Shown here: positions 27,167 through 35,386 of the stretch, piece by piece | Layout of the letters: each line of letters begins with the position of its first letter | How positions within the stretch are numbered: position 1 is the stretch's first letter | Assembly: GCF_007752135.1 (NCBI RefSeq) | Contig: NZ_CP036298.1 | Location: 7,494,501 to 7,558,500, forward strand | Direction: 5' to 3' | DNA length: 64,000 nt | From: Aureliella helgolandensis | GTDB lineage: Bacteria; Planctomycetota; Planctomycetia; Pirellulales; Pirellulaceae | Notes under the pieces: generated by a model | Database searches by the model: none | What the model was told of the DNA's origin: nothing | Seen by the model: only the letters and a program-made list of their open reading frames with translations | Made by a program: the position numbers and the translations under genes

Positions 27167-28798
27167 ATGGCTAAATTCCGCATCGGTGTTCTCGATCCCA
27201 TCGCAACCGAAGGTTTTGACTTACTCAAGTCCGACAGCAACTTCGAATACGAGGAGCGCATTGGGCTTAAGGGCGATGAGCTGCGCAAGGGCTTGGCTGA
27301 ATTCGACGGCGTAATTATTCGCAGTGGAGTGAAGATTACAGCCGAATCGCTCGAAGGGAACAAACGACTGAAAGCGATCGTTCGAGCGGGCGTCGGTACT
27401 GACAATATCGACAAGGAAGCCGCCACACGTCTAGGCATCGTGGTGATGAACACGCCAGCAGGCAACACGCTGTCCACTGCCGAACACGCCTTTGCTCTGA
27501 TGATGGCCCTCTCCCGCAGTATCGCCCCGGCCTACCAAAGCTTGTGCAATGGCAAATGGGATCGCAAGCTCTACATGGGCTCCCAATTGGCTGACAAAAC
27601 ACTCGGCATCGTCGGCTTTGGGCGGATTGGTCGCGAGGTGGCCCTGCGAGGGCTGGCCTTTCGCATGCGGGTCATTGCCTTCGACCCCTTCTTGACCGAC
27701 GAACAGGCTACCAAGCTGGGCGTGGAACGCGCAGAGACGGTGGCTGAGATGCTCCCCAAAGTTGATTACTTGACGGTGCATACCCCACTCACCAACGAGA
27801 CCAAGCACTTGGTGAGCCAAAAGGATTTAGCCAATCTCAAGCCGGGGATTCGTTTGATCAACTGTGCGCGAGGCGGAATCTACGACGAAGCCGCACTCGT
27901 CGAAGGGCTCAACAGCGGACAGATCGCCGGTGTGGCCCTCGATGTCTTTGAAGAGGAACCCTGCACCGACAGCCCCCTGTTTGGCATGCCAGGAGTCGTC
28001 TGCACTCCACACTTGGGCGCCAGCACTGAGGAAGCACAAACGCAGGTGGCCGTTGAGGGAATCCAGCTGCTGCTCAACTTCTTCAACACCGGTGAAATCC
28101 GGCATGCCGTCAACGTGGCCGCGCTAGACCCCAAAACGCTCGAAGCCATCCGGAGCTACCTCGATGTGGCCTACCGACTCGGTCTATTCCTCAGTCAATG
28201 GCACGGCGGCTCAGTTTCCCAATGCACCCTCACGTACCGTGGTGAAGTGGCGGATCGTGACACCAAACTGTTGACCAATGCATTCTGTGCTGGGTTACTA
28301 GAGCGGGCTTTGGAAGAAGATGTCAATATCATCAATGCCGAACTCCTGCTCCGCGAGCGCGGGATCGAATTGAATGAAATTCGCAGCCAAGAAATGGGCG
28401 CCTTTGCCTCTTCGATTACCGTCGAAGTCTCCGGTGGAGGACGTACCGCCAAGGCCGCGGGTACCGTTTTCGGACACAATATGCCGCGCCTGGTCATGGT
28501 CGACGATCATCGCCTGGAAGCCTACATCGATGGCAACCTACTGATCTTCACCCACCAAGACGTGCCAGGCATCATCGGCAAGGTCGGCACCACCTTTGGC
28601 AAACACGAAGTGAACATTGCCCAAATGGCTGTGGGACGCTCCGGTAACCAACCAGGCGGTCACGCGATCGGTGTGCTCAACCTGGACAGCCAACCCTCCG
28701 CAGCAGCGCTCGCCGACATGCAGGCGATTCCAGCTGTCGAAACGGTGCAGACAATCGAGCTGCCTGCCGCAGGTCAAATGCCCAGTTGGTTACAATAG
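27167..28798 (+). CDS. serA: D-3-phosphoglycerate dehydrogenase SerA, long form with ACT domain
   Basis: 543 residues. The NAD-binding motif is GIVGFGRIGREVA (GxGxxG at 150-155). Catalytic residues R235 (NCARGG), a Glu in VFEEEP and H282 (PHLGAS) are in place. An intervening domain (about 310-450) and a C-terminal ACT domain (IFTHQDVPGIIGKVGTTFGK) follow, as in the long bacterial form. It makes the committed step of serine synthesis; the ACT domain usually gives serine feedback control. ATG 27167 gives the standard N-terminus, and an in-frame GTG at 27149 would add six residues. Together with serC it covers two of the three steps. Confidence 0.96.
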   Translation: MAKFRIGVLDPIATEGFDLLKSDSNFEYEERIGLKGDELRKGLAEFDGVIIRSGVKITAESLEGNKRLKAIVRAGVGTDNIDKEAATRLGIVVMNTPAGNTLSTAEHAFALMMALSRSIAPAYQSLCNGKWDRKLYMGSQLADKTLGIVGFGRIGREVALRGLAFRMRVIAFDPFLTDEQATKLGVERAETVAEMLPKVDYLTVHTPLTNETKHLVSQKDLANLKPGIRLINCARGGIYDEAALVEGLNSGQIAGVALDVFEEEPCTDSPLFGMPGVVCTPHLGASTEEAQTQVAVEGIQLLLNFFNTGEIRHAVNVAALDPKTLEAIRSYLDVAYRLGLFLSQWHGGSVSQCTLTYRGEVADRDTKLLTNAFCAGLLERALEEDVNIINAELLLRERGIELNEIRSQEMGAFASSITVEVSGGGRTAKAAGTVFGHNMPRLVMVDDHRLEAYIDGNLLIFTHQDVPGIIGKVGTTFGKHEVNIAQMAVGRSGNQPGGHAIGVLNLDSQPSAAALADMQAIPAVETVQTIELPAAGQMPSWLQ

Positions 28799-28842
28799 AC
28801 GTTCGGTCCTTTCGAATTCCTATTTCATTCAGAGCACATTCC

Positions 28843-29754
28843 ATGTTGCGCGCCCTTCACTTGTTACCTGCAATTTCGGCACTGCTGTTACTCCTGGCGG
28901 TATCACTACTGCCAACGGAAGCGGCAGACTCCTTGGTGGCCGATGGGGCCACCCTAGAACGGGTCGCTGACGGTTACAAATTCACGGAAGGGCCCGCCGT
29001 TGACCGCGAGGGGAATGTGTTCTTTACCGACCAACCCAACGATCGAATCCTCAAATGGTCGCTCGATGGAAGCGTCGCCACATGGCTCCAGCCCTGCGGA
29101 CGGAGCAACGGCTTGTTCTTCGATCAGCAGGGAAATTTGCTCGCCTGTGCCGACGGCCAAAACGAGCTGTGGAGCATCCAGCACGACAAAACCCACACTG
29201 TCTTGCTGAAAGGATACGAAGAAAAACTGTTCAACGGCCCCAACGATCTTTGGATTGCCGCCGATGGCAGCTGCTATTTCACCGATCCCTATTACCGCCG
29301 CGACTATTGGACGCGTGAAAATCTCGATGCGCAACTCCCCAAACGCGTGTACCGCTTTTCCCCCGACTCCAAGACACTCCAGATAGCTGCTGACGACTTC
29401 AAACAGCCCAATGGTATCGTGGGAGATCCGCAAAAGAAGCTCCTGTACGTCGCGGACATCGGGGATAAGAAGACATATCGCTTTCAGATTGCCGACGACG
29501 GCAGCTTGACCCACCGCACCTTGTTTTGCGAAATGGGCTCCGATGGCATGACGCTCGACACCGACGGCAATCTGTATTTGACTGGCAAGGGGGTAACGGT
29601 CTTCAGTGCTGAGGGCAAAAAACTGCAAAACATCGAAGTACCCGAGGGATGGACCGCGAATGTCTGCTTTGGTGGAGCGGATCGCGATCTCTTGTTCATT
29701 ACGGCAAGCGATAGTTTGTACCAAGTCAAGATGAAGACTTCTGGAATCAAGTAG
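28843..29754 (+). CDS. Secreted SMP-30/gluconolactonase-like protein
   Basis: 303 residues with a signal peptide (about 1-26, LLPAISALLLLLAVSLLP then TEAA). The mature part has SMP-30/SGL family features: EGPAVDREGNVFFTDQP, RSNGLFFDQQGNLLACADG, FNGPNDLWIAADGSCYFTDP and KQPNGIVGDPQKKLLYVADI. These are the blades that hold a divalent metal through Glu/Asn/Asp and hydrolyse sugar lactones. Planctomycetes carry many exported members, often in sugar degradation. It starts 44 bp after serA, so it could share that transcript, although there is no clear link in function. Confidence 0.9.
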   Translation: MLRALHLLPAISALLLLLAVSLLPTEAADSLVADGATLERVADGYKFTEGPAVDREGNVFFTDQPNDRILKWSLDGSVATWLQPCGRSNGLFFDQQGNLLACADGQNELWSIQHDKTHTVLLKGYEEKLFNGPNDLWIAADGSCYFTDPYYRRDYWTRENLDAQLPKRVYRFSPDSKTLQIAADDFKQPNGIVGDPQKKLLYVADIGDKKTYRFQIADDGSLTHRTLFCEMGSDGMTLDTDGNLYLTGKGVTVFSAEGKKLQNIEVPEGWTANVCFGGADRDLLFITASDSLYQVKMKTSGIK

Positions 29755-29765
29755 GGATCCCTGCG

Positions 29766-30749
29766 ATGAGCACCGATGCGATTCATCGCTGCGGCATTTG
29801 CCGTTGTTATCTCGACAATGAAGATTTGTTCTGCGGCAATTGTGGAACCGAGAACGCACACGCAGATTCTTCCGCCAAGCGACTCGCCAACGCGCCTACT
29901 TTTCACAATTTCTCCTGCCAATCTTGCGGTGCATCGATGAGCTATGATGCTTCCGCACAGGCATTGCGATGTCCGTTCTGCGGCAGCACCAAAATGGAAC
30001 GCCGCGAAACGGCGCGTTCCGTCAAACCGCACAGCGTTGTTCCACGGGTGATCAGCCAGCAACAGGCGGAAGCCACGCTGCGTGAATGGCTCGGTCGCGG
30101 ATTCTGGCGTCCCAAAGATGCCGCCCGGGCCTCGCAAATCGGTAAGATGACAGCCGTCTATGTTCCGTATTGGGTGTTTGAGGCCAAGACCGATACGCAT
30201 TGGACGGCCGACTCCTCCCCGGCGCCGCCCGGATCACGGGGCGACTGGTATCCGGTCAGCGGCAGGAACCGCTCGCAGTACCCAGGCATCCTTATTGGAG
30301 GCAGCAGCGTTCTAACCTCCCGCGAGACACAAGCCATCGCTCCCTTTCGTCTGGAGGCCGCCGCTCAAGCACTCGACGCGCTGGACTTGACCAATGAGAT
30401 TGTCGAGGAGTTTCGAGTACCGCGCAAGCTAGCAAGGCCGCTGGCGAGGAGCACGATTGAGGAATTGGAGCGTGCCGCATGCACTCAGCACGTCCCCAAT
30501 CGAGCGCGAAAACTCCGTGTGAACGTACGCATCTCGGCCATGCAAGGCTCCCCTGCCCTATTGCCCGTTTGGATCTTGGCCTATCGCTACAAGCAAAAGT
30601 TATTCCGAGTCTTGATCAATGGACAAACGGGGAAGATTGCCGGGGACGCCCCCTTCTCGTACCACAAGCTAGTGGTAGCGTTGCTCATTCTCGGTGGCAT
30701 CGTCGGTTTCTTCATCCTGCTTTCCATCATCGCAGCAGCCGCGAGCTAA
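29766..30749 (+). CDS. Zinc-ribbon protein with C-terminal membrane anchor
   Basis: 327 residues. A first Cys cluster (C9, C12, C23, C26 with an extra C14) and a second (C51-x2-C54 and C69-x2-C72, CQSCG/CPFCG) make two zinc ribbons at the N-terminus. A middle region (about 95-290) has a TAVYVPYWVFEAKTDTHW stretch typical of a family of zinc-ribbon proteins of unknown function. The end (about 303-325, VVALLILGGIVGFFILLSII) is one membrane helix. No enzyme motif is visible. It starts 11 bp after the SMP-30-like gene, likely in the same transcript. Possibly a membrane-bound nucleic-acid or protein binder; I do not claim a function. Confidence 0.75.
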   Translation: MSTDAIHRCGICRCYLDNEDLFCGNCGTENAHADSSAKRLANAPTFHNFSCQSCGASMSYDASAQALRCPFCGSTKMERRETARSVKPHSVVPRVISQQQAEATLREWLGRGFWRPKDAARASQIGKMTAVYVPYWVFEAKTDTHWTADSSPAPPGSRGDWYPVSGRNRSQYPGILIGGSSVLTSRETQAIAPFRLEAAAQALDALDLTNEIVEEFRVPRKLARPLARSTIEELERAACTQHVPNRARKLRVNVRISAMQGSPALLPVWILAYRYKQKLFRVLINGQTGKIAGDAPFSYHKLVVALLILGGIVGFFILLSIIAAAAS

Positions 30750-30885
30750 GCACCACAGTCGCCCCGAAGCCACCGCACCTTTCCGCATAACGTCGCAGCT
30801 GGATGAAGATAGGAGCGAATGCCGTCTTACCGCGAACGTAGCAGCCCCAATCCTCCTGGAGCGGCGACCACTCTTCCTTGCTCAC

Positions 30886-31000
30886 CGGGCTGTCGAAATA
30901 GTAACCCGCTGCGTGAGCAAGGAAAGATAGTTGCCGCTACAAGGCAGTTTGGGACGCAACCGCCGCGTTGAAATTCAAATTGCTATTAAATCAACAGCCC
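30886..31000 (+). repeat. TIR element (copy 3)
   Basis: From CGGGCTGTCGA to TCAACAGCCC, 115 bp, one base short of the other five. Subfamily B (AAGATAGTTGCCGC...). It is followed at 31002-31028 by a degenerate inverted left module (TCACGCAGCGGGTTGCGATT). Confidence 0.85.
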
Positions 31001-31072
31001 CTCACGCAGCGGGTTGCGATTGGGACAACCACCAGAAAACCAAAGCTCCCCTCACCCGTTCTCTCCCTCACC

Positions 31073-31121
31073 CGTGCTCGTGCTCGTGCTCGTGCTCGTT
31101 CCACCGTCCACCGTCCACCGT
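31073..31121. repeat. Short tandem repeats (GTGCTC)n and (CCACCGT)3
   Basis: About 4.5 units of GTGCTC then three of CCACCGT. GTGCTC is the reverse complement of the GAGCAC block in the compound array at 45407-45436, so the same short repeat occurs at two distant loci in opposite orientation. Confidence 0.85.
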
Positions 31122-31363
31122 CCCCCTTCCCCTATCCGCCAGGAAGGTCCTCTTCCTCAGCAAGTGTCCGGTACGACCGCAACAGTTTCACCGAGTGCGC
31201 ATGCAACTAAATCGTTGGGATGCCGGAAGAACCCAAGGCACTCCTCACTCGCCCTGGCGGCGCTACGCGGCTTTCCCCTTGTACGCTATGATAGGGCCAC
31301 GGCAACTTCCCCTCCGAATCACCTTTCACCTCAGAGCAAATTGACTTGGCCCGCGAATCGATC

Positions 31364-32368
31364 ATGACACCCGACGAGCCGGACGACGAGAAGGATGTCG
31401 CGTTGCGTCCCAAACGGATCGCCGACATGGTAGGGCAGCGCGAAGTCATCGAAGTCTTGCGAATCGCGATTGACGCTGCCAGCAAGCGTGAAGAGCCCCT
31501 CGGACATATCTTGTTCGATGGTCCACCAGGGCTGGGCAAGACTACCTTTGCAACCTGCATTCCACGCGAGATGAATGTAGCGGTACAAATGGCCAGCGGC
31601 CCCGCGTTGAAAGCCCCCAAGGACATCATTCCCTACCTCACCAATCTCGAACATCGCTCCGTGCTGTTCATCGACGAGATTCACCGCCTGCCCAAAGCGG
31701 TTGAGGAGTACATGTACACCGCGATGGAGGATTTTCGGATCGATATCGTGCTCGGAGAGGGGGTTAGCGCGCGAACTCTCAATCTGCAACTCAAGCCCTT
31801 TACACTGATCGGTGCCACCACTCGAGCTGGGATGCTGAGTGGCCCCATGCGAGACCGGTTCCAGATCCGTGAACACCTCGGCTTTTACTCTCTGCCTGAA
31901 TTGACCGAGATCCTCGAGCGCAATGCCAAGAAGCTGAGCGTGGAAGTCGATGCCGAATCGGCCGTGGAGATCGCGCGGCGCAGTCGCGGCACACCACGCG
32001 TTGCCAACAATCGCCTCCTGTGGGTCCGCGACTTTGCGATGAGCAAGTCGGATGGCAAAGTCACGCTTCCCATCGTCGATCGAGCCATGAGAATGACCGG
32101 CATCGACCAAGCTGGGCTCGACCGGCAAGATCGACGTTACCTAGAAACCTTGATTCGCGTCTTCTCAGGCGGACCGGCTGGAATCGAAGCCATCGCTCAT
32201 ACCATGAACGTCTCACCCGACACGCTGGTCGACGAAGTGGAACCCTTCTTGCTTCGAAGTGAGCTTGTGATCCGCACATCGCGAGGGCGTTGCGTTACCG
32301 CCAAGGCCTATGAGCACCTCAAAGAAAGCTTGGCGGACCTGACCGATCACAGTGGCGAGACGGATTGA
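31364..32368 (+). CDS. ruvB: Holliday junction branch migration ATPase RuvB
   Basis: 334 residues. Walker A GPPGLGKTT (53-61), Walker B VLFIDE (100-105), sensor GATTRAG and the C-terminal winged-helix end are all present. RuvB is the hexameric motor that drives branch migration of Holliday junctions with RuvA. The segment RVANNRLLWVRDFA replaces the usual RIANRLLRRVRDFA; I recall the same form in other planctomycetes. ATG 31364 is chosen; an in-frame TTG at 31346 would add six residues. Neither start has an obvious ribosome site. ruvA and ruvC are not nearby. Confidence 0.95.
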   Translation: MTPDEPDDEKDVALRPKRIADMVGQREVIEVLRIAIDAASKREEPLGHILFDGPPGLGKTTFATCIPREMNVAVQMASGPALKAPKDIIPYLTNLEHRSVLFIDEIHRLPKAVEEYMYTAMEDFRIDIVLGEGVSARTLNLQLKPFTLIGATTRAGMLSGPMRDRFQIREHLGFYSLPELTEILERNAKKLSVEVDAESAVEIARRSRGTPRVANNRLLWVRDFAMSKSDGKVTLPIVDRAMRMTGIDQAGLDRQDRRYLETLIRVFSGGPAGIEAIAHTMNVSPDTLVDEVEPFLLRSELVIRTSRGRCVTAKAYEHLKESLADLTDHSGETD

Positions 32369-32753
32369 AGACACTGAAGTCCAATCTCTGGGCAGCGCTG
32401 TGGACGGGTCGCGAGTCGACCTAAATCAGCTCCACCGGCAAACTCCTGAACACCAATCTCCTGCTTCCGCCTCTACGCACCGGCCCCCCCCAAAGTCCAC
32501 CGGTTATCGAGCAAGACAGCTACGCGGGATCGCGGTAATCCATATCGCGGTAATCCATATCGTAGTAATCCATATCGTAGTAATCCATTTGGGTTGCAAT
32601 AACTCCTTCATTCCCCGAGCCATGCTTCTCCAGGGCTAGAGGCATCGCCCCGTAGTAGTTGTGCGCACCTGCGTCGAGTACAGTGGGAACAGGCTTATTG
32701 TCTACCAACGCTCTTGGGTAGGACGTACTTGGCGAACGATTGAAAGCACAACC
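32369..32753. other. Intergenic region with a 15-bp tandem repeat
   Basis: 385 bp. Four and a half 15-bp units occupy 32527-32591. On the minus strand they encode the pattern MDYYD repeated at the end of a frame that can begin with ATG at 32643-32645 (41 residues), but nothing else supports a gene. The remainder contains nothing recognisable. Confidence 0.55.
32527..32591. repeat. 15-bp tandem repeat, four units plus a partial
   Basis: Units read ATCGCGGTAATCCAT (twice) then ATCGTAGTAATCCAT (twice), ending in a partial unit that departs from the pattern at 32590 (..CCATTTGGG). On the minus strand every unit encodes Met-Asp-Tyr-(Tyr/Arg)-Asp. A multiple-of-three unit keeps a frame open, which may explain an apparent frame there. 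Confidence 0.85.
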
Positions 32754-33641
32754 ATGAATTCGAATCGACGAAATTGGATCACCACCACTGCCGGACTTGC
32801 AGCGACGTCCCCACTCCTCGGACACCACCTTGCCGCCCAAGAGCTCTCTGCGGAAAAACCACGCAAGGGGAGAATTCGGCAATCGGTGATGGGATGGTGC
32901 TTCAATCCAATGCCTGCCGTCGAGCTCGCCAAGATCGGTAAGCAACTGGGATTGGTGGCTATCGAAGGAATCTCTGCTGACCATTACCCAGCAGTGCGTG
33001 AGGTCGGGCTCGAGATCTCACTCGTAGGAAGTCACGGATTCAAAGAGGGGCCGACCAGTACCGACCACCACACTGCGGTTGAAGCCAAACTACGAGCAGC
33101 GATCGACACGGCCGTTCAATTCGGAAGCCCTAACGTCATCACATTCACCGGCATGCAGGTAGCTGGAATGCGAGAGGAAGTCGCCAAGCAGAATTGCATT
33201 GACTGCTGGAAACGGGTGATAGCACATGCCGAAGAAAATAACATCACGCTATGCTTAGAGCATCTCAACAGCCGTGATGACAGCCACCCCATGAAGGGAC
33301 ATCCAGGGTATTTTGGCGACGACGTCGACTTGTGCATCGAGTTGATCCAAACCATGGATTCTCCGAATTTTCGGCTGCTGTTCGATATCTACCATGTCCA
33401 AGTCATGCACGGTGACGTGATCCGTCGGATCCGTCAGCTTCACCCCTGGATCGCGCATTACCACACCGCCGGCAATCCAGGCCGCTGTGAGATCGACGAA
33501 AACCAAGAAATCAACTATCCCCCCATCCTGCGCGCGATCTTGGAAACGGGATATACCGGCTATGTCGCTCAGGAATTTATCCCAACCTGGGAAAACCCCG
33601 TGGAATCGCTACGCCATGCGATCGAGGTCTGCGACATCTAG
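32754..33641 (+). CDS. Exported sugar-phosphate isomerase/epimerase-like (hydroxypyruvate isomerase family) protein
   Basis: 295 residues. The N-terminus reads NSNRRNWITTTAGLAATSPLL, a twin-arginine-like export signal. The rest is a TIM-barrel of the AP-endonuclease-2/hydroxypyruvate isomerase type. It has SVMGWCFNPMPAVELAK at the start, metal-site residues in LCLEHLNS and LLFDIYHVQVMHGD, HTAGNPGRCEIDENQEINY, and VAQEFIPTW near the end. It likely uses a divalent metal to isomerise an aldo/keto acid or sugar. Planctomycete genomes encode many Tat-exported relatives. ATG 32754 is used because it begins the signal; the frame extends upstream without support. Confidence 0.88.
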   Translation: MNSNRRNWITTTAGLAATSPLLGHHLAAQELSAEKPRKGRIRQSVMGWCFNPMPAVELAKIGKQLGLVAIEGISADHYPAVREVGLEISLVGSHGFKEGPTSTDHHTAVEAKLRAAIDTAVQFGSPNVITFTGMQVAGMREEVAKQNCIDCWKRVIAHAEENNITLCLEHLNSRDDSHPMKGHPGYFGDDVDLCIELIQTMDSPNFRLLFDIYHVQVMHGDVIRRIRQLHPWIAHYHTAGNPGRCEIDENQEINYPPILRAILETGYTGYVAQEFIPTWENPVESLRHAIEVCDI

Positions 33642-34320
33642 CGGGGGGTGCCGGCTCATTGGAAGCTTAAGCCCAGTGCTTGCCGGGCTGTCGAAATAGT
33701 AACCCGCCGCGTGAGCAAGGAAAGATAACCTCCGCTACAAGGCAATTAAGGATGCTACCTCCGCGCTAAAATTCAAATTGCCATTTAATCAACAGCCCGG
33801 TGAGCAAGGAAAGGTAGTTGCCGCTACAAGGCAGTTTGGGACGCAACCTCCGCGTTAATATTCAAATTGCTATTAAATCAACAGTTCGTTGCGCAAGGGC
33901 ACTTCGAGGCGCAAACGGAAGCGGGCCCCCCACTGAAAGCGGCATTGGCACGAGTGGTTCTCCCAAGCGTCGAAATTCGGGGAACCAATTTCTTTCAAAA
34001 CATGTCTATACCATTGCCGCTCGCAAACGGGGTTGGTCGCCCCCTTCGGTGACTCCTTTCCCCATTAAGAGCCTCGACGGCCAGCCAGCCCCCCATCGTT
34101 TCAATCAAGCACCACCCACCAGTGCCAGGGTCTTTTTTCCGGGGAAAAATCGCCCTGCTGCGCCCCATATTCCGCGCGACAATGCCGAATATAGTTGTAG
34201 CAGTTTAAGCGCTAGCTCACTTCCACAGGGGAAGACTGGCGCAGACCTCGACAGAAACCTTGGCCCTCAGCTAGGGTTGAAACAGAGGTAGAGAGTCGCT
34301 TACACCTAACAACGCTTCCA
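33642..34320. other. Long intergenic region with composite repeat
   Basis: 679 bp. The repeats at 33684-33888 are listed separately. The rest (33889-34320) has only low-quality open frames, rich in Pro and Arg codons, and no motif. The gene beginning at 34321 has no clear ribosome site. Confidence 0.5.
33684..33888 (+). repeat. TIR element (copy 4) plus left-truncated body, 205-bp composite
   Basis: A full 116-bp copy (33684-33799, CGGGCTGTCGA ... TCAACAGCCCG, subfamily A) is directly followed by an 89-bp body (33800-33888, starting GTGAGCAAGG, subfamily B) that lacks the left module. The same arrangement and total length occur at 39680-39884, with other subfamilies. Confidence 0.88.
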
Positions 34321-34842
34321 ATGCCTTCCAATCCCACTCAGCCTACTTCCAACACCACTTTGCACTCCGGCCCTGGCCGTTTGGGGTACGATTTTGCATT
34401 GCTGGGGCTGAATGCTCGGGAATCTCGCGTGGAGGTAATCCGCGAAGCTGCAGGCCGCACCGCAGCACGAATTCAGCAAGCCTTCCCCGCTGACTCCAAG
34501 GAACAGGCAGAGCTGCTGTCTGATCTGGCGACCAGCACCTACCGTTTGCTCGACCCTCGCAACCGCGAGCGTCCCTTCGAGCGTATTCAGCTGTGCATTG
34601 TGAGTGAAGGCGATTTGGAACTACGCAAGGGTTCGCGCACGCCGTTGTTGACCGAAGCGACCCAGCGCGTGGTGGCAGAGCCCATTCCGCAGGAAGCCAG
34701 TAAAGATGCCGCCGCGGATAGCAACAAGCACTCGGGCAAACATCGCCGGCCTGGCCAGTGTCGCATCGGAACCATCGCTCTGGGTGCATTGGGCATTCTT
34801 GTGACAACGACCTTATTGATGGCTTGCGCAATCTGGCTCTGA
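34321..34842 (+). CDS. Membrane-anchored protein with J-domain-like N-terminus
   Basis: 173 residues. The N-terminal part (LGYDFALLGLNARESRVEVI ... LLSDLATSTYRLLDPRNRER) resembles the shortened J-like helical pattern (LLGL ... AYRxLLDPxxR) found in some planctomycete proteins; the HPD motif itself is absent, so chaperone activity is unlikely. A polar linker follows, then one membrane helix (about 149-172, IALGALGILVTTTLLMACAI) at the C-terminus. It is probably a tail-anchored protein. It stands alone between long gaps; the next gene begins about 540 bp downstream. Confidence 0.6.
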   Translation: MPSNPTQPTSNTTLHSGPGRLGYDFALLGLNARESRVEVIREAAGRTAARIQQAFPADSKEQAELLSDLATSTYRLLDPRNRERPFERIQLCIVSEGDLELRKGSRTPLLTEATQRVVAEPIPQEASKDAAADSNKHSGKHRRPGQCRIGTIALGALGILVTTTLLMACAIWL

Positions 34843-35386
34843 GAACGCCCAACTCCCCTCCGGCCGTATTCGATCGCCGCTTCATATCGGGCTAAGGTAG
34901 CCGGTGATCGCTGCTGGCTTTCTGGGCACAGAACGCCATTGAAGACAACGGCACGGAAGACATCGCGAAAACAGATATCGCGAAAACCGGGCGGTAGCTA
35001 TCGCGAGCATCTCCCGAAGCTCAGGTCGAAGTCGCAACTCCGAATTGAATCCAACTTCTCAGGCGCGCCGCGAGTGACCGTCGGAGTGCGGGTATTCATT
35101 GCGCGATACACTGCGATAATGCATACTCCGCATACTCCACGGAAGCATCTACCTACGCCCCCCCTAGTCCTGCCAGGATCGTGGCGTGAATGTCGTCTTC
35201 GATTCCATGACAAGCCGCACTAATTACCACCTCCACTTCCACTGAGGCCTGTCGCGATGCTCCCGAGAGCGGGAGGGTACAGCACTTTTGTTTTATACGC
35301 TCATCAATATGCCGGGCTAGTCGCGGCTGTATAATCGAGCAATCGGATCTCGCTCCACCTTGCCTCTTCACTTCAGTGTTACTGAC
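34843..35386. other. Intergenic region, short direct repeats only
   Basis: 544 bp. It holds small direct repeats (GCATACTCC twice near 35118-35135; ATCGCGAAAAC twice near 34960-34990) and no credible gene. The MoxR-type gene's start at 35387 has no obvious ribosome site. Confidence 0.4.

Larger units (their letters stand above)
30750..31363. other. Intergenic region with repeat element and short tandem repeats
   Basis: 614 bp between the zinc-ribbon gene and ruvB. It holds TIR-element copy 3 (30886-31000), a partial inverted left module (31002-31028), and short tandem repeats. The tandem part is about 4.5 units of GTGCTC (31073-31099) followed by three units of CCACCGT (31101-31121). Frames crossing it are repeat artefacts. 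The ruvB promoter must lie near the right end. Confidence 0.6.

Noticed and set aside
31331-32128. Antisense frame of 265 codons opposite ruvB
   Set aside because: A mirror of a well-supported gene in high-GC DNA; there is no start signal and no recognisable domain.
32520-32984. Leftward frame of 154 codons ending in the MDYYD repeat
   Set aside because: Most of it overlaps the start of the isomerase gene on the other strand; only the short end with the repeat is kept as a finding.
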